The notes beneath the pieces are model-generated. The model was not told the origin of the DNA. It ran no database searches and worked only from the letters and a program-made list of their open reading frames with translations. A stretch of 64,000 nt of DNA from JAJCYL01 sp963664285 (GTDB lineage: Bacteria > Bacteroidota > Bacteroidia > Cytophagales > Cyclobacteriaceae): assembly GCA_963664285.2 (NCBI GenBank), contig CAXXNX010000019.1, forward strand, positions 1-64,000, written 5' to 3'. Positions within the stretch are counted from its first letter, which is position 1. The number at the start of each line of letters is the position of its first letter. The position numbers and the translations under genes are program-made. This document shows, one piece after another, positions 37,381-48,008 of the stretch.

Positions 37381-40335
37381 ATGACCGATTTTCGAAAAGT
37401 AAGCAGCATTTCAGGTTGGATAGTATTTGGCATTTCAGGACTGGTTTATATACTCACTGTTGAACCAACTGCCAGCTACTGGGATTGCGGTGAATTTATA
37501 GCCACTTCGTATAAGCTTGAAGTCTCACACCCTCCAGGAGCGCCTTTTTTTATGCTTATCGGTCGTATGTTCTCTTTCCTTGCTTTTGGAGATGTGGAAC
37601 AAGTGGCTTACTGGATCAATATGGCTAGTGTCCTTTCCAGCGCTTTCACTGTTCTTTTTTTGTTCTGGACCATATCCCTTTTAGGTCGCAAATTATATGG
37701 TGTAACACCTGGCCAGGAAACAAAGCAACAAACCATCCTGTTGATGGGTGCAGCTGCAGTAGGATCGCTTGCCTATACTTTTAGTGATAGTTTTTGGTTC
37801 TCAGCGGTTGAAGCGGAAGTTTATGCCATGTCGTCTTTCTTTACTGCATTTGTTTTTTGGGCTATTCTTAAATGGGAACTAATTACAGATGAGGCTAGCA
37901 GAAACAGATGGCTCATTCTTATTGCCTATATGATGGGGCTATCAATAGGTGCTCACTTACTTAATCTTGTGACGATTCCGGCACTTGCTTTAATAGTTTA
38001 TTTCAGAAGATATTCAGAACCGGAGCCCTGGGGAATCATCAAATACCTTATTGGAAGCGGAGTGATCATTCTAGTTATTATGATTGGTATAATTCCTGGT
38101 CTGCCTAGCTTGGCTTCAAGCATCGAAATACTATTTGTGAACAGTTTTGGACTACCATTCGGGTCGGGTGTTGTGTTTTTAGCCCTCTTCATAATTGGAG
38201 CAATTATATATGGGATCAAGTACTCGATCAAGCATCAAAAAGTAACCCTCAATACCACGTTGATCAGCCTGGTGTTTATTTTAATTGGTTATAGTTCTTA
38301 TGCAGTAATTCTTATCAGATCAAACTACAATCCTCCTATTAACGAAAATAGTCCGGATGACATAATGAGCTATGTGACTTACCTAAAACGAGAACAATAT
38401 GGCAGCCGGCCTTTACTATATGGACAATATTTTACTGCTGAACTGGTTGACCAGCAAAAAGGAGATCCTGTGTACACCAAGGGTAAGGAAAAGTATGAAA
38501 TCACTGATTATCAATTCGAACAAGTATATGATCCCAAAGAGAGTACCATTTTTCCCCGGGCATATAGTTCAGCAGCGAATCATGTCCAGCGATACCGTGA
38601 TGTAATGGGATTGAGGCCAGGTGAAAAGCCTAATTTCATAGACAATATCCAATTCATGCTGGTACATCAATTGGGCCATATGTACATGAGATATTTTATG
38701 TGGAATTTTGCAGGAAGGGAGAGTGACTTGCAGGATGCTGATTGGTTGAGTATAAATGATGCTTTCAAAGATGTGCCCTCGGAACTGCAAGCCAATAAAG
38801 CAAGAAATAACTACTTCATGATACCGCTATTTCTTGGCTTAATAGGATTATTTTTTCATGCCAACAAGGATCCCAGGTATTTTGCTGTGGTGGCTGCGCT
38901 TTTCTTTCTAACCGGAGCGGCGCTAGTTTTATACCTCAATTCACCGCCTATAGAACCACGTGAAAGGGACTACATTTATGCCGGTTCCTACTATGCCTAT
39001 GCGATCTGGCTGGGGTTTGGGGTTCTGGCAATCTATTCTTTCCTGTCAAAGTTTTTAAAAAATAAGCTTATAGCCACTGGAACGTCCATAGTATTATCGC
39101 TTATCACTCCAGCGTTAATGGCCTCGCAGAACTGGGATGATCATAATCGGTCAGATCGCTATTTCTCGGTGGATTCTGCAAAGAATTTCCTGGCTAGCTG
39201 TGCACCAAATGCTATTCTTTTCACAGGAGGTGATAACGATACATTCCCGTTATGGTATGTACAGGAGGTAGAAGGGTTTCGTACTGATGTTCGGGTAATT
39301 GTTTTAAGCTATTTTAATACTGATTGGTACATCAACCAGATGAGGCGGAACACCTACGATTCTGATCCACTCCCATTTTCCTTTGAGGAAAAACACTACG
39401 TACAGGGCGGGCTTAATGATTATTTACCAATCATTGAAAATCCTGGGGTAAAAGGTCCAATCAATGCGAGACAATTTCTTAAACTTATAAGAGATGAGCA
39501 CCCGGCGTTAAAAATTCCAACAAGCATAAGTGCCTACAACTCGGTGCCTGCTAAAAGGATGTTCCTTACAGTAGATACTACTGATGTCCTTTCCAAGGGC
39601 TTTATTCCAAATAGTCTAAAACCACTTCTGGTCAACAGGATCGATATTAATCTGAAAGGGAATGGCCTTGAAAAGAAAGATTTGATGATCATTGATTTGA
39701 TAGCCAACAACAATTGGGAAAGGCCTATCTACCTTAATAATACCAGTCTGGCCAGCATAAATATGGATCTTCGTCCTTATGTTGCACAGGAAGGGAATGC
39801 CTATCGATTAATGCCGGTGAGAAATCCAAATCCTTCGGATTTACTGGTGAATACCGAAGTTATGTATGACAATTTGATGAACAATTTTCACTGGAGGGGT
39901 CTACAAAATCCTGCTACTTATAATTCTCAAGATTATCGCAATTTTGTCTTAAATCACAGGGCCAGTTTCTTCCACCTTGCCGAAGCACTGTATTTTGAAG
40001 GCGAATTCGAGAAATCAAAAGAAGTGATGCTTGAATCACTAAGCGTAATGCCGGATGAAGTTATTCCTTACGATCACTTTGTAGTACAATACATTAACCT
40101 GCTGTTGAGACTTGATGAGAAAGAAACTGCAGATGATATTGCTCAAAAAACCAGTAGTCGGTCTGATGAGATGCTAAGTTATTACACCCAAAATGGTATT
40201 AATAACTCTTATGAGGTTCAGCGAAATTTATTGACTTTAAGTGAAATCACCCGAGCTTACAAAGCCAATAGAGAGAACGAACAGGCCGAAGAATACGAGC
40301 AATTGTTCAGGAAACACTATGGGGGTTTTAATTAG
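37381..40335 (+). CDS. DUF2723-family polytopic membrane protein (PMT-like glycosyltransferase)
   Basis: 984 residues. The N-terminal half has about a dozen membrane helices, starting ISGWIVFGISGLVYILTVEP, with the family motif SYWDCGEFIATSYKLEVSHPPGAPFF near residue 36. The acidic residues there correspond to catalytic positions in protein O-mannosyltransferases. The C-terminal half is soluble, with LFTGGDNDTFPLWYVQEVEG, and ends in TPR-like helices (FHLAEALYFEGEFEKSKEVM). Bacteroidota members are thought to transfer sugars to exported proteins; the substrate is unknown. Long and free of frameshifts. Transcribed alone. Confidence 0.85.
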   Translation: MTDFRKVSSISGWIVFGISGLVYILTVEPTASYWDCGEFIATSYKLEVSHPPGAPFFMLIGRMFSFLAFGDVEQVAYWINMASVLSSAFTVLFLFWTISLLGRKLYGVTPGQETKQQTILLMGAAAVGSLAYTFSDSFWFSAVEAEVYAMSSFFTAFVFWAILKWELITDEASRNRWLILIAYMMGLSIGAHLLNLVTIPALALIVYFRRYSEPEPWGIIKYLIGSGVIILVIMIGIIPGLPSLASSIEILFVNSFGLPFGSGVVFLALFIIGAIIYGIKYSIKHQKVTLNTTLISLVFILIGYSSYAVILIRSNYNPPINENSPDDIMSYVTYLKREQYGSRPLLYGQYFTAELVDQQKGDPVYTKGKEKYEITDYQFEQVYDPKESTIFPRAYSSAANHVQRYRDVMGLRPGEKPNFIDNIQFMLVHQLGHMYMRYFMWNFAGRESDLQDADWLSINDAFKDVPSELQANKARNNYFMIPLFLGLIGLFFHANKDPRYFAVVAALFFLTGAALVLYLNSPPIEPRERDYIYAGSYYAYAIWLGFGVLAIYSFLSKFLKNKLIATGTSIVLSLITPALMASQNWDDHNRSDRYFSVDSAKNFLASCAPNAILFTGGDNDTFPLWYVQEVEGFRTDVRVIVLSYFNTDWYINQMRRNTYDSDPLPFSFEEKHYVQGGLNDYLPIIENPGVKGPINARQFLKLIRDEHPALKIPTSISAYNSVPAKRMFLTVDTTDVLSKGFIPNSLKPLLVNRIDINLKGNGLEKKDLMIIDLIANNNWERPIYLNNTSLASINMDLRPYVAQEGNAYRLMPVRNPNPSDLLVNTEVMYDNLMNNFHWRGLQNPATYNSQDYRNFVLNHRASFFHLAEALYFEGEFEKSKEVMLESLSVMPDEVIPYDHFVVQYINLLLRLDEKETADDIAQKTSSRSDEMLSYYTQNGINNSYEVQRNLLTLSEITRAYKANRENEQAEEYEQLFRKHYGGFN

Positions 40336-40362
40336 AATCTTCTGAGGATTGATTTCTCAATC

Positions 40363-40692
40363 TTATCCTGACCCTTTTCGAGATACTTTTTTAAATTCAT
40401 TGTATAGCAGGGTCGCTGCAACGGCAAACAAACGTTGTCTTGCGGTGAACATAAACCCAGAGGAAATGGCATTCTTTTCCTTTTTAATTTCATATTTCTT
40501 CCTGGATTCATCCTTGCCGGACAACAGACGATAAACCTTGAATCCAACAAAAAGAGATGCGCCAACTATTGCCCCCACCTTCAAATATGTCTTCAAATGA
40601 TCTTCTATTTCATCAGAATCAGATTCTATAGCGTTTTTGAGCTCTTCTTCCAGGAAGCGGAGTTTTCTTTTCCTATATTGTAATTCATTCAT
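40363..40692 (-). CDS. Uncharacterised protein with one membrane helix (109 aa)
   Basis: The start at MNELQYRKRKLRF (40692) overlaps the end of the holin-like gene by 8 bases. A longer frame to 40749 exists but would overlap that gene by 65 bases. A charged coiled N-terminus (RKRKLRFLEEELKNAIE) leads into a Gly-rich hydrophobic segment (VGAIVGASLFVGFKVY) and a basic tail. It resembles small proteins encoded beside phage_holin_3_6-type genes. Role unknown, likely inner membrane. Confidence 0.6.
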   Translation of the reverse strand: MNELQYRKRKLRFLEEELKNAIESDSDEIEDHLKTYLKVGAIVGASLFVGFKVYRLLSGKDESRKKYEIKKEKNAISSGFMFTARQRLFAVAATLLYNEFKKVSRKGSG

Positions 40693-41056
40693 CGTTCGCC
40701 TGAGATTCTTCGTTAATTTCCTTTGACTTATTAACCAATTGCTGTTCAATCAAATCAGTAAGCTTGCCGGATTTGGACAGCAGAAAGACAATAATCAATA
40801 CAACGGTATAAAATCCAGTGATGATGATGTATCCTAAATAGGGGCTTGCCAAATAATTATTGATAATAACTGCCAACGTCAGGCTACCAAACGCCAGTAC
40901 AAAGAGACCCAGTATCATTATTACTATTAAAGAGAGGAGGGTGGCAATACCCTTTGAAATCTCTTCCAGGATTTCTAGCTTTAATAATTCTATTTTGACT
41001 CTAATAAATCCGGTGAGATTCTCTATGAGCTGCCCTATTTTCAGAAAATCAGCCAT
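40685..41056 (-). CDS. Holin-superfamily III-like small membrane protein
   Basis: 123 residues. An amphipathic N-terminal helix (IGQLIENLTGFIRVKIELLKLE) precedes two strong membrane helices (LLSLIVIMILGLFVLAFGSL and LGYIIITGFYTVVLIIVFLL) and a charged tail. This layout matches the Phage_holin_3_6 family, which in Bacteroidota is chromosomal and not tied to phage. It heads a two-gene unit with the 109-aa protein. Function unknown. Confidence 0.7.
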   Translation of the reverse strand: MADFLKIGQLIENLTGFIRVKIELLKLEILEEISKGIATLLSLIVIMILGLFVLAFGSLTLAVIINNYLASPYLGYIIITGFYTVVLIIVFLLSKSGKLTDLIEQQLVNKSKEINEESQANDE

Positions 41057-41109
41057 TAGTGCAAATTAAGTATTATGAAAGATATTTTAATTGAATAGTC
41101 AGTAAGTAC

Positions 41110-41784
41110 CTAATCTAACAATTCCGGTCTTCTCTTTTTTGTTCGTGACTCTGATTGCTCGGCCATCCAGTCTTCAATGCGCTGGTCATTACCGGAAAGC
41201 AGAACATCCGGTACTTTAAAACCTTTATAATCAGCGGGCCTTGTGTATACAGGGGGGGCAATCATCCCATCCTGGAAAGAATCTGTTAGTGCCGAACTCT
41301 CATCTGATAGAACCCTTGGTATTAATCTTATAATTGAGTCCGCGACAACTGCTGCTGCCAACTCACCACCGGATAGTACATAGTCGCCAATACTAATTTC
41401 TCTTGTGATCAAATGCTCCCGAACCCTTTCATCAACGCCTTTATAATGACCGCATAGCAAAATAAGATTTGTGGTTAGCGACAAGTCGTTGGCCATTTGC
41501 TGTTGCAACAGTTCACCGTCAGGGCTCAGATAAATAACTTCGTCATAATCTCTGTCTGACTTTAATAATTGAATACATTTATCAATAGGTTCAATCATTA
41601 GCACCATTCCTGCTTTGCCGCCATAGGCATAATCATCTACCGATTTATGACGATTATCGGCATAGTTCCTTAGATTGTGGACACAAATTTCAACCAATTC
41701 TTTCTCAATGGCTCTTTTGAGTATGCTTTGATCAAGCGGCCCCTTCAATATTTCTGGCAGGCATGTGATAATATCAATCCTCAT
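41110..41784 (-). CDS. trmD: tRNA (guanine-37-N1)-methyltransferase
   Basis: 224 residues, the standard length. SPOUT-fold motifs are present: MRIDIITCLPEIL, AYGGKAGMVLMIEP, VIYLSPDGELLQQ, ILLCGHYKGVDERV and SIGDYVLSGGELAA. It methylates G37 of tRNAs reading CNN codons and prevents frameshifting. The start overlaps the rimM stop by 4 bases (ATGA). Part of the rpsP-rimM-trmD cluster. Confidence 0.95.
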   Translation of the reverse strand: MRIDIITCLPEILKGPLDQSILKRAIEKELVEICVHNLRNYADNRHKSVDDYAYGGKAGMVLMIEPIDKCIQLLKSDRDYDEVIYLSPDGELLQQQMANDLSLTTNLILLCGHYKGVDERVREHLITREISIGDYVLSGGELAAAVVADSIIRLIPRVLSDESSALTDSFQDGMIAPPVYTRPADYKGFKVPDVLLSGNDQRIEDWMAEQSESRTKKRRPELLD

Positions 41785-42305
41785 GATCCTGTGTAGATGT
41801 CAATCAATCCATCTGGCAATTCAACGACAATTTTACGATTTTCAAGATCGACTTCCTTGAGTATACTCTTATTCAGCGGAATCATTACTTCCTTACCATT
41901 GACCAAAGTAGAAAATAAGTATTGCGTTCCGAGATCATATATTTTTTCAACGATTCCCAGAACCTTGTTTTCTTTGATGACATCAAAGCCGATGAGGTCA
42001 TGAAAGTAATACTCACCTTTTTTAAGTTTAGGCAAATATTTGACAGGCAAAAAAACTTCTTTGCCAACCAATCTATCAGCTTCTTCACGAGCCGTGAGAT
42101 CCTCTAAAGCGATCCTGGCTTGGTTGCGAAAAATTTGTATTTTTTGGATGAAATGAGGCACCAATTGATTGTGCTCTCTGACGAACATTACATCCAGATT
42201 CCCATAATAGTTGGGATCGTTTACATCTAAATGCACGACTATTTCACCAGTTAGACCATATGTTTTTGCAATATGACCTAGCAGGTAAAAGTCATCAAAG
42301 TTCAC
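41781..42305 (-). CDS. rimM: Ribosome maturation factor RimM
   Basis: 174 residues with the RimM N-terminal motif (LLGHIAKTYGLTGEIVVHLD) and the PRC-barrel part (KGEYYFHDLIGFDV, VPYLF-like TQYLFSTLVNGKEVMIPLNK). It assists assembly of the 30S head domain around S19. It sits between rpsP and trmD, with overlap to trmD. Confidence 0.95.
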   Translation of the reverse strand: MNFDDFYLLGHIAKTYGLTGEIVVHLDVNDPNYYGNLDVMFVREHNQLVPHFIQKIQIFRNQARIALEDLTAREEADRLVGKEVFLPVKYLPKLKKGEYYFHDLIGFDVIKENKVLGIVEKIYDLGTQYLFSTLVNGKEVMIPLNKSILKEVDLENRKIVVELPDGLIDIYTGS

Positions 42306-42327
42306 TTGTGTTTAAATGAGATTAAGA

Positions 42328-43408
42328 TTACTTCTTGTTCTCGTCTGAGTCCTCCGAAGCAGTCTCTTCACTTTCCTTTTCGTCAGTAGTAGTCGTCTCA
42401 TTAGCTTGTGCTTCAGGTTGTACTACTTCTTCTTCCTCTGTAGCAGACTTTTCTTCTTCTTCAGCTACAGCCTCAGGTTCTGAGGTGTCTACAGGGGCAG
42501 CAACCTCATCATTCTTGACCTCCTCTCTCGTAGTTCCCTCTGTTACTTCCTCCGCTGTTGCTTCAAGTTCAGTAGATTCTAAGGGGGCGGTTGTTTCTTC
42601 ACTTACCGCTTCTTCAGTAGCTGCTTCCGGGGCTACAGAAAAAGTAGATTCTATTGGGGCGTTCGTATCTTCTGCCGTTGTTTCCTCTTTTGCTACAGGC
42701 TCTTCAGTTACCACTTCTTCCGCATCGGAGGCTTCAGGTTCAGTAGATTCCACGGGGGCAGCTGTTTCCTCAACTGTCTCTGCAGTTGCTTCCCCTTTTG
42801 CTGGTTTTTCATCGGCGCTTTCCGTTGTCTCTTCAGTTACCACTTCTTCAGTAGCAGCTTCCTGGGTTTCAGTAGTCGCTTCTACAGCTTCATCGGAAGC
42901 TTCAACTACCTCCCCCTTCTCCAGCCGATTCAGCCTCAAGCGCTTCTTCAACTATTTCCTTTTTCTTTATAGCTTCGGCTCTGGCCTCCTTCACCTTACT
43001 CTCAGCTTCCAATCTGGCTTTCTTGTTCACCTCTTTCTCCTTAGTCAGACCTTCAACTTTCTTTCTGACTTTTTCTTCTTTCGTATTCTTCCATTCCTGA
43101 AACTTCGCTTCAGCCTGCTCTTCAGTAATCGCTCCTTTAAGTACACCGGCCTGCAAATGCTTTCTTAGCATTAATCCTTTGTAAGACAGAATCGCTCTTG
43201 CTGTATCAGAAGGCTGCGCACCTTTCATTAACCAGGCCAATGCTTTGTCTTCCTTGATATCAATGGTTGCAGGGTTAGTATTGGGATTATATTGCCCAAT
43301 TTTCTCGATGAATTTACCATCTCTCGGTGCTCTGGAGTCCGCTACGACCACGTCGTAAATTGCCAGTTTCTTTCTACCTCTTCTTGCTAATCTTATTCTT
43401 GTTGCCAT
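42328..43408 (-). CDS. rpsP: 30S ribosomal protein S16 with long acidic tail (one frameshift)
   Basis: The ATG at 43408 starts MATRIRLARRGRKKLAIYDV, canonical S16 for ~80 residues. A Lys/Glu/Ala-rich helical extension follows (EEQAEAKFQEWKNTKEEK), as is common in Bacteroidota. The first frame stops at 42902. One surplus G in a run of five near 42910 separates it from a further ~190 residues rich in E, T, A and V (EEVVTEETTESADEKPAKGE). Total length is 3n+1; corrected it would be 359 residues. If genuine, the tail is unusually long and has a net strongly negative charge. The shift is either a sequence error or trims the tail. First gene of rpsP-rimM-trmD. Confidence 0.85.
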
Positions 43409-43661
43409 GTTAACGATTAATAGTTTATGTGGATCCCGTCCACGGTTCAAAAATCGGACGGCAAAGGTAGAAAAAATTCTTGAAGATGTGGATGATCGTG
43501 AAGGAATTGAAAGAATATTATCTGACAGATTTTGAGCGGGATTTCGATTCATTAAAAATAATTACTCAACCTGTGTATGCGGTTATACGGTTTTTTAATT
43601 CAAACCATACTGTCTACTTTTAAGGCATATAACCTACACTCTACATATAACCTCCACTCTA

Positions 43662-46398
43662 ATGGATAAGTACTCCTACATTGCCAATGCACATGGTGAA
43701 TACATAGACCAGCTTTACAAATCATATAAGGAAGAACCTGGTTCAGTAGATGAAAGCTGGCAACGGTTCTTTGAGGGGTTTGAATTCTCCCTGGCAAAAT
43801 ATGGTGAAAACGGTGAGCCTTTGGATGAGACTGATGCCTTAGTTTCTCAAAAAGAGACACGAATCAGGAATTTGATCTATGCCTATCGGTCCCGGGCACA
43901 CCTCAGGTCAGATACCAATCCGGTACGCGAACGTCGTCAACATACAACGAGGATAGACCTCGAGAACTTCGGCCTATCCAATGCTGATCTTGATGAGGAA
44001 TTTGAAATTGGAAAAGATATCGGTATTGGTAAAGCCAAGCTCTCTAAGATTTTAGAAACACTCAACAAAATCTACCTCGGCCCAATCGGTTTCGAATACA
44101 ACCACATACGTGATTCGGAGCGATTCGAATGGTGCAAAAACCGTGTAGAAAATCCCACGACCGGTGCTCTTGTGTTGCAGCCTGATATAGAAGAAAAAAG
44201 GTTGATCCTCAGAAAACTCAATGAGGCAGTGGTATTTGAAAACTTTTTGCATACCAAATTTATAGGCCAAAAAAGGTTTTCCCTGGAGGGTGGTGAAAAT
44301 ACAATACCGGTAATCGACAAAATCATAAGATTAGCTCCGGAATTTGGTGTTGAAGAAGTTGTTATAGGTATGGCTCACCGTGGTAGGCTTAATGTTCTTG
44401 CCAATATCATGGGTAAAACATACAATGAGCTCTTTAGTGAGTTTGAAGGTACGGTCGACACATCACAAACCATGGGTGATGGTGATGTCAAGTATCATCT
44501 GGGTTATTCAAGTTATTTACCAACCCCTTCAGGTAAAGATGTTTACGTAAAATTGGCTCCCAATCCATCACATTTGGAAGCAGTAGACCCAGTTGTTCTA
44601 GGATACACAAGGGCGCAAATAGACGACGAATATGAAGGCGATGCTAAAAAGGCCATCCCTTTGCTCATTCATGGCGACGCTGCTATTGCCGGCCAGGGTA
44701 TCCTATATGAGATTGTTCAAATGTCACAGCTACCAGGTTATACCACAGGTGGAACGATCCACCTGGTAATCAACAACCAGGTTGGCTTTACCACAGATTA
44801 TGATGACGCAAGATCAAGTATTTACTGTACAGACTTAGCCAAAATCATTGATGCACCAATTCTTCATGTAAATGGTGATGATGCCGAGGCTGCTATCTTC
44901 GCTACCAAATTCGCTATAGAATATCGGCAAAAGTTTAGCAGAGACGTCTTTATTGACCTGCTGGGTTACCGGAGGCATGGTCATAACGAAAATGATGAAC
45001 CCAAGTTCACACAACCTAAACTCTACGCTAAAATAGCTAAGCATCCAAACCCACGCGAAATCTATGTGAAAAAACTGACTGAACGTGGTGACTTGGATGC
45101 GGAATTGGCTGATAATATGGATAAAGAGTTCAGGGCAGAACTTCAGGATCGTTTGAATGAAGTAAAACAACATCCATTGTCGTATGTTCCGCAAAAAAAT
45201 TGAAGAAGAGTGGCATGTTTTGAGGAGATCGAAACCGGAGGATTTTGATCAATCACCCGAAACAAGCATTTCTGAAACAGCTCTAAAGAAGGTCGCAAAG
45301 GCATTAACAACTCTTCCTGACGACTTTAAACCTCTTAGACAAATTGAGAAGTTAATTAAAGACAGAAAGACCAACTTCTTTGAAACGGGGATGCTGAGTT
45401 GGGCCGATGGTGAGCAGCTAGCCTATGGATCACTACTAGCAGAAAATAAGATCGTAAGAATGTCCGGTCAGGATGTGAGAAGAGGTACTTTTTCGCATCG
45501 TCATGCTTATTTCTTCGATGCCAATACAAACGAACCTTACTGCCCTTTAAATCATATTCAAAAGGATCAACGGAAGTTCTGGATTTACAATTCATTGCTT
45601 TCAGAATTCGGTGTATTAGGTTTTGAGTATGGCTTTGCCATGGCAACACCAATGGCTCTTGTTATTTGGGAAGCTCAATTTGGCGATTTCGTAAATGGTG
45701 CTCAGGTAATGATCGATCAATTCATTGCCAGCGCAGAAAGTAAATGGGAAAGAATGAATGGGCTGGTTATGCTGCTCCCACATGGTTATGAAGGCCAGGG
45801 GCCCGAGCACTCGAGTGCGCACATGGAAAGATTTTTAAATCTATGTGCCCAAGGGAATATGATCGTAGCAAATTTGACAACATCAGCAAACTTATTCCAT
45901 TTAATGAGACGCCAGGTTGCATGGGAATTTCGTAAACCATGCGTTGTATTTTCTCCTAAATCACTTTTGCGACATCCTGCGGTTCATAGCCCAATTGAAG
46001 AATTCACCAAAGGACGGTTTAAAGAGGTAATTGATGACGATTATGTGACCAAAAAGAATGCTAAAAAAGTGTTGTTCTGTTCAGGCAAAGTATATTTTGA
46101 TTTACAAGAAGAACAACAAAAAAGGAAAGCCAAAGATGTGGCAATCATCAGATTGGAGCAGTTACATCCTTTTCCTAAAAAGCAGCTAAATAACATTTTA
46201 AAGAAATATTCAAATCCTAAGCTGGTTTGGGTTCAAGAGGAATCCACTAATATGGGTGCACTGACATTTTTCTCCCAAGTGTCGGGTTTTAAGTTCGATT
46301 TCGTATCTAGAAAGTCTTCAGCATCTCCAGCGACGGGATATTCCAAAGTCCATAAAGAAGAACAGGCAGATATTGTAAACAGAGCATTTAAAATCTAA
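43662..46398 (+). CDS. sucA: 2-oxoglutarate dehydrogenase E1 component (one frameshift)
   Basis: E1 decarboxylates 2-oxoglutarate with thiamine diphosphate and passes the succinyl group to SucB. The N-terminus (YSYIANAHGEYIDQLYKSYKEEP), thiamine-binding GDAAIAGQGILYE and HLVINNQVGFTTD, and the C-terminal half (MLSWADGEQLAYGSL, RRGTFSHRHAYF, LLPHGYEGQGPEHSSAHMERF) are all conserved. The frame shifts near 45196, where one A too many in a run of seven turns PQKIEEEW into PQKN-stop. The total is 3n+1; corrected, it has 911 residues, normal for the family. It lies 5 bases before sucB. Confidence 0.9.
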
Positions 46399-46403
46399 AA
46401 ATT

Positions 46404-47921
46404 ATGAGTCTTGAAATAAAAGTTCCGGCAGTTGGTGAGTCAATAACAGAGGTCACTATTTCGCAATGGCTCAAAAAGGACGGCGATCTGGTTGAAATGG
46501 ATGAGATAATTTGTGAGCTAGAATCCGACAAAGCCACATTTGAACTTACTGCAGAAGCAGCTGGGAAGCTTCAAATCAAAGCGCAGGAGGGGGATACAAT
46601 AGAAGTCGGGAGTGTAGTATGTGAAATTGATACTGCTGCTGCACCCAAAACACAAACCACCAAAAGTGAAACTAAAAAAGAAGAGGTTCCCGCTACCGAT
46701 AGCGCACCATCGTCTACTGGTGAAGTAATTGAAATGAAGGTACCCACCGTTGGTGAATCGATAACCGAGGTTACGATATCAAACTGGATGAAAAATGATG
46801 GGGATGTAGTAGAGCTGGATGAACCAATTGCAGAAATTGAATCTGACAAAGCGACATTTGAATTAACGGCTGAAGTTAACGGTAAGCTGTCCATTATAGC
46901 TAAAGAAGGTGATACTTTGGAAATCGGAGCATTGATCTGCAAGATTGAAGTGATGGAGGGAGTCAAAAGCACAAAAACTCAGTCAGCACCCGCTGAAACA
47001 ATGCAAGAACCGGCTGCGAGGTCTGAATCATCCAATTATACCGCTGGACACCCATCACCCGCCGCGTCAAAGATATTGTCCGAGAAAGGAGTTGACCTCT
47101 CGACTGTTCAGGGCACCGGTAAAGATGGCCGGATAACAAAAGAAGATGCAGTAAAAGCAGAGAAGAAATCTGAATCAACAATTGCCGATGCAGCAACCTC
47201 CCCCGTTACAGTTGCTGGAGCACGTGACCAGCGCCGCGAAAAAATGTCAAGCTTAAGAAAAACCATCTCGCGACGCCTGGTTTCAGTCAAGAATGAGACA
47301 GCAATGCTCACCACCTTTAACGAAGTGAACATGAAACCAATCATGGACATCCGAAAGAAATACAAGGAGACCTTTAGAGAGAAGTATGAGGTTGGTTTAG
47401 GCTTTATGTCATTTTTTACCAAGGCATGTTGCCTGGCGCTTCAGGAATGGCCATCCGTTAATGCTCAAATAGATGGTGATGAAACTGTTTACAGCAACTT
47501 TTGCGACATCTCTATTGCTGTATCAGCCCCAAAAGGATTAGTTGTCCCGGTTGTAAGAAATGCCGAGTCAATGTCCTTTGAACAGATTGAAAAGGAAATC
47601 GTTCGATTGGCAACTAAAGCGAGAGATGGTAAGTTGAGTATTGGGGAAATGCAAGGAGGTACGTTTACCATTACCAATGGTGGGGTCTTCGGCTCGATGC
47701 TCAGTACCCCAATAATCAACGCACCACAGTCCGCCATTTTGGGTATGCACAACATTGTGGAAAGGCCAATTGCTGAAAATGGAGAGGTAGTGATCAGGCC
47801 GGTGATGTATGTCGCCCTTTCTTATGATCATAGAATAATTGATGGTAGAGAATCGGTAAGTTTCCTTGTCCGTTTAAAGGAGTTGCTTGAGGACCCTACT
47901 CGTCTGCTTTTAGGTGTTTAG
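46404..47921 (+). CDS. sucB: Dihydrolipoyl succinyltransferase (E2) with two lipoyl domains
   Basis: 505 residues. Two lipoyl domains (residues ~1-75 and ~110-185) each carry the lipoylation site as ESDKATFEL. The peripheral-subunit binding domain is SPAASKILSEKGVDLSTVQG. The acyltransferase domain ends in SYDHRIIDGRESVSFLVRLK with catalytic His and Asp. Alanine/Thr/Lys-rich linkers join them. Most SucB proteins have one lipoyl domain; two is a variant known in Bacteroidota. It transfers succinyl from lipoate to CoA. Between sucA and lpd. Confidence 0.93.
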   Translation: MSLEIKVPAVGESITEVTISQWLKKDGDLVEMDEIICELESDKATFELTAEAAGKLQIKAQEGDTIEVGSVVCEIDTAAAPKTQTTKSETKKEEVPATDSAPSSTGEVIEMKVPTVGESITEVTISNWMKNDGDVVELDEPIAEIESDKATFELTAEVNGKLSIIAKEGDTLEIGALICKIEVMEGVKSTKTQSAPAETMQEPAARSESSNYTAGHPSPAASKILSEKGVDLSTVQGTGKDGRITKEDAVKAEKKSESTIADAATSPVTVAGARDQRREKMSSLRKTISRRLVSVKNETAMLTTFNEVNMKPIMDIRKKYKETFREKYEVGLGFMSFFTKACCLALQEWPSVNAQIDGDETVYSNFCDISIAVSAPKGLVVPVVRNAESMSFEQIEKEIVRLATKARDGKLSIGEMQGGTFTITNGGVFGSMLSTPIINAPQSAILGMHNIVERPIAENGEVVIRPVMYVALSYDHRIIDGRESVSFLVRLKELLEDPTRLLLGV

Positions 47922-48008
47922 TCAGTCCAAAGTACAGAGAATTAAGTAATCAATGTACAGTGTACTTTATACATTGTACTATAGTAGTACTTTAATAAGT
48001 AAATCACA

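Noticed and set aside
40332..40565. Alternative frame at the end of the DUF2723 gene
   Set aside because: It overlaps the better-supported 109-aa gene in another frame and has no protein features.
42335..43168. A 277-codon Ser/Val-rich open frame on the plus strand
   Set aside because: It is the antisense of the Glu/Thr/Ala-rich tail of S16; codon bias of the real gene keeps the opposite strand open.
45184..45210. Programmed frameshifting in sucA at the A7 run
   Set aside because: Other genes show similar one-base gains without a common slippery motif, and no stimulating structure was seen; a sequence error is simpler.
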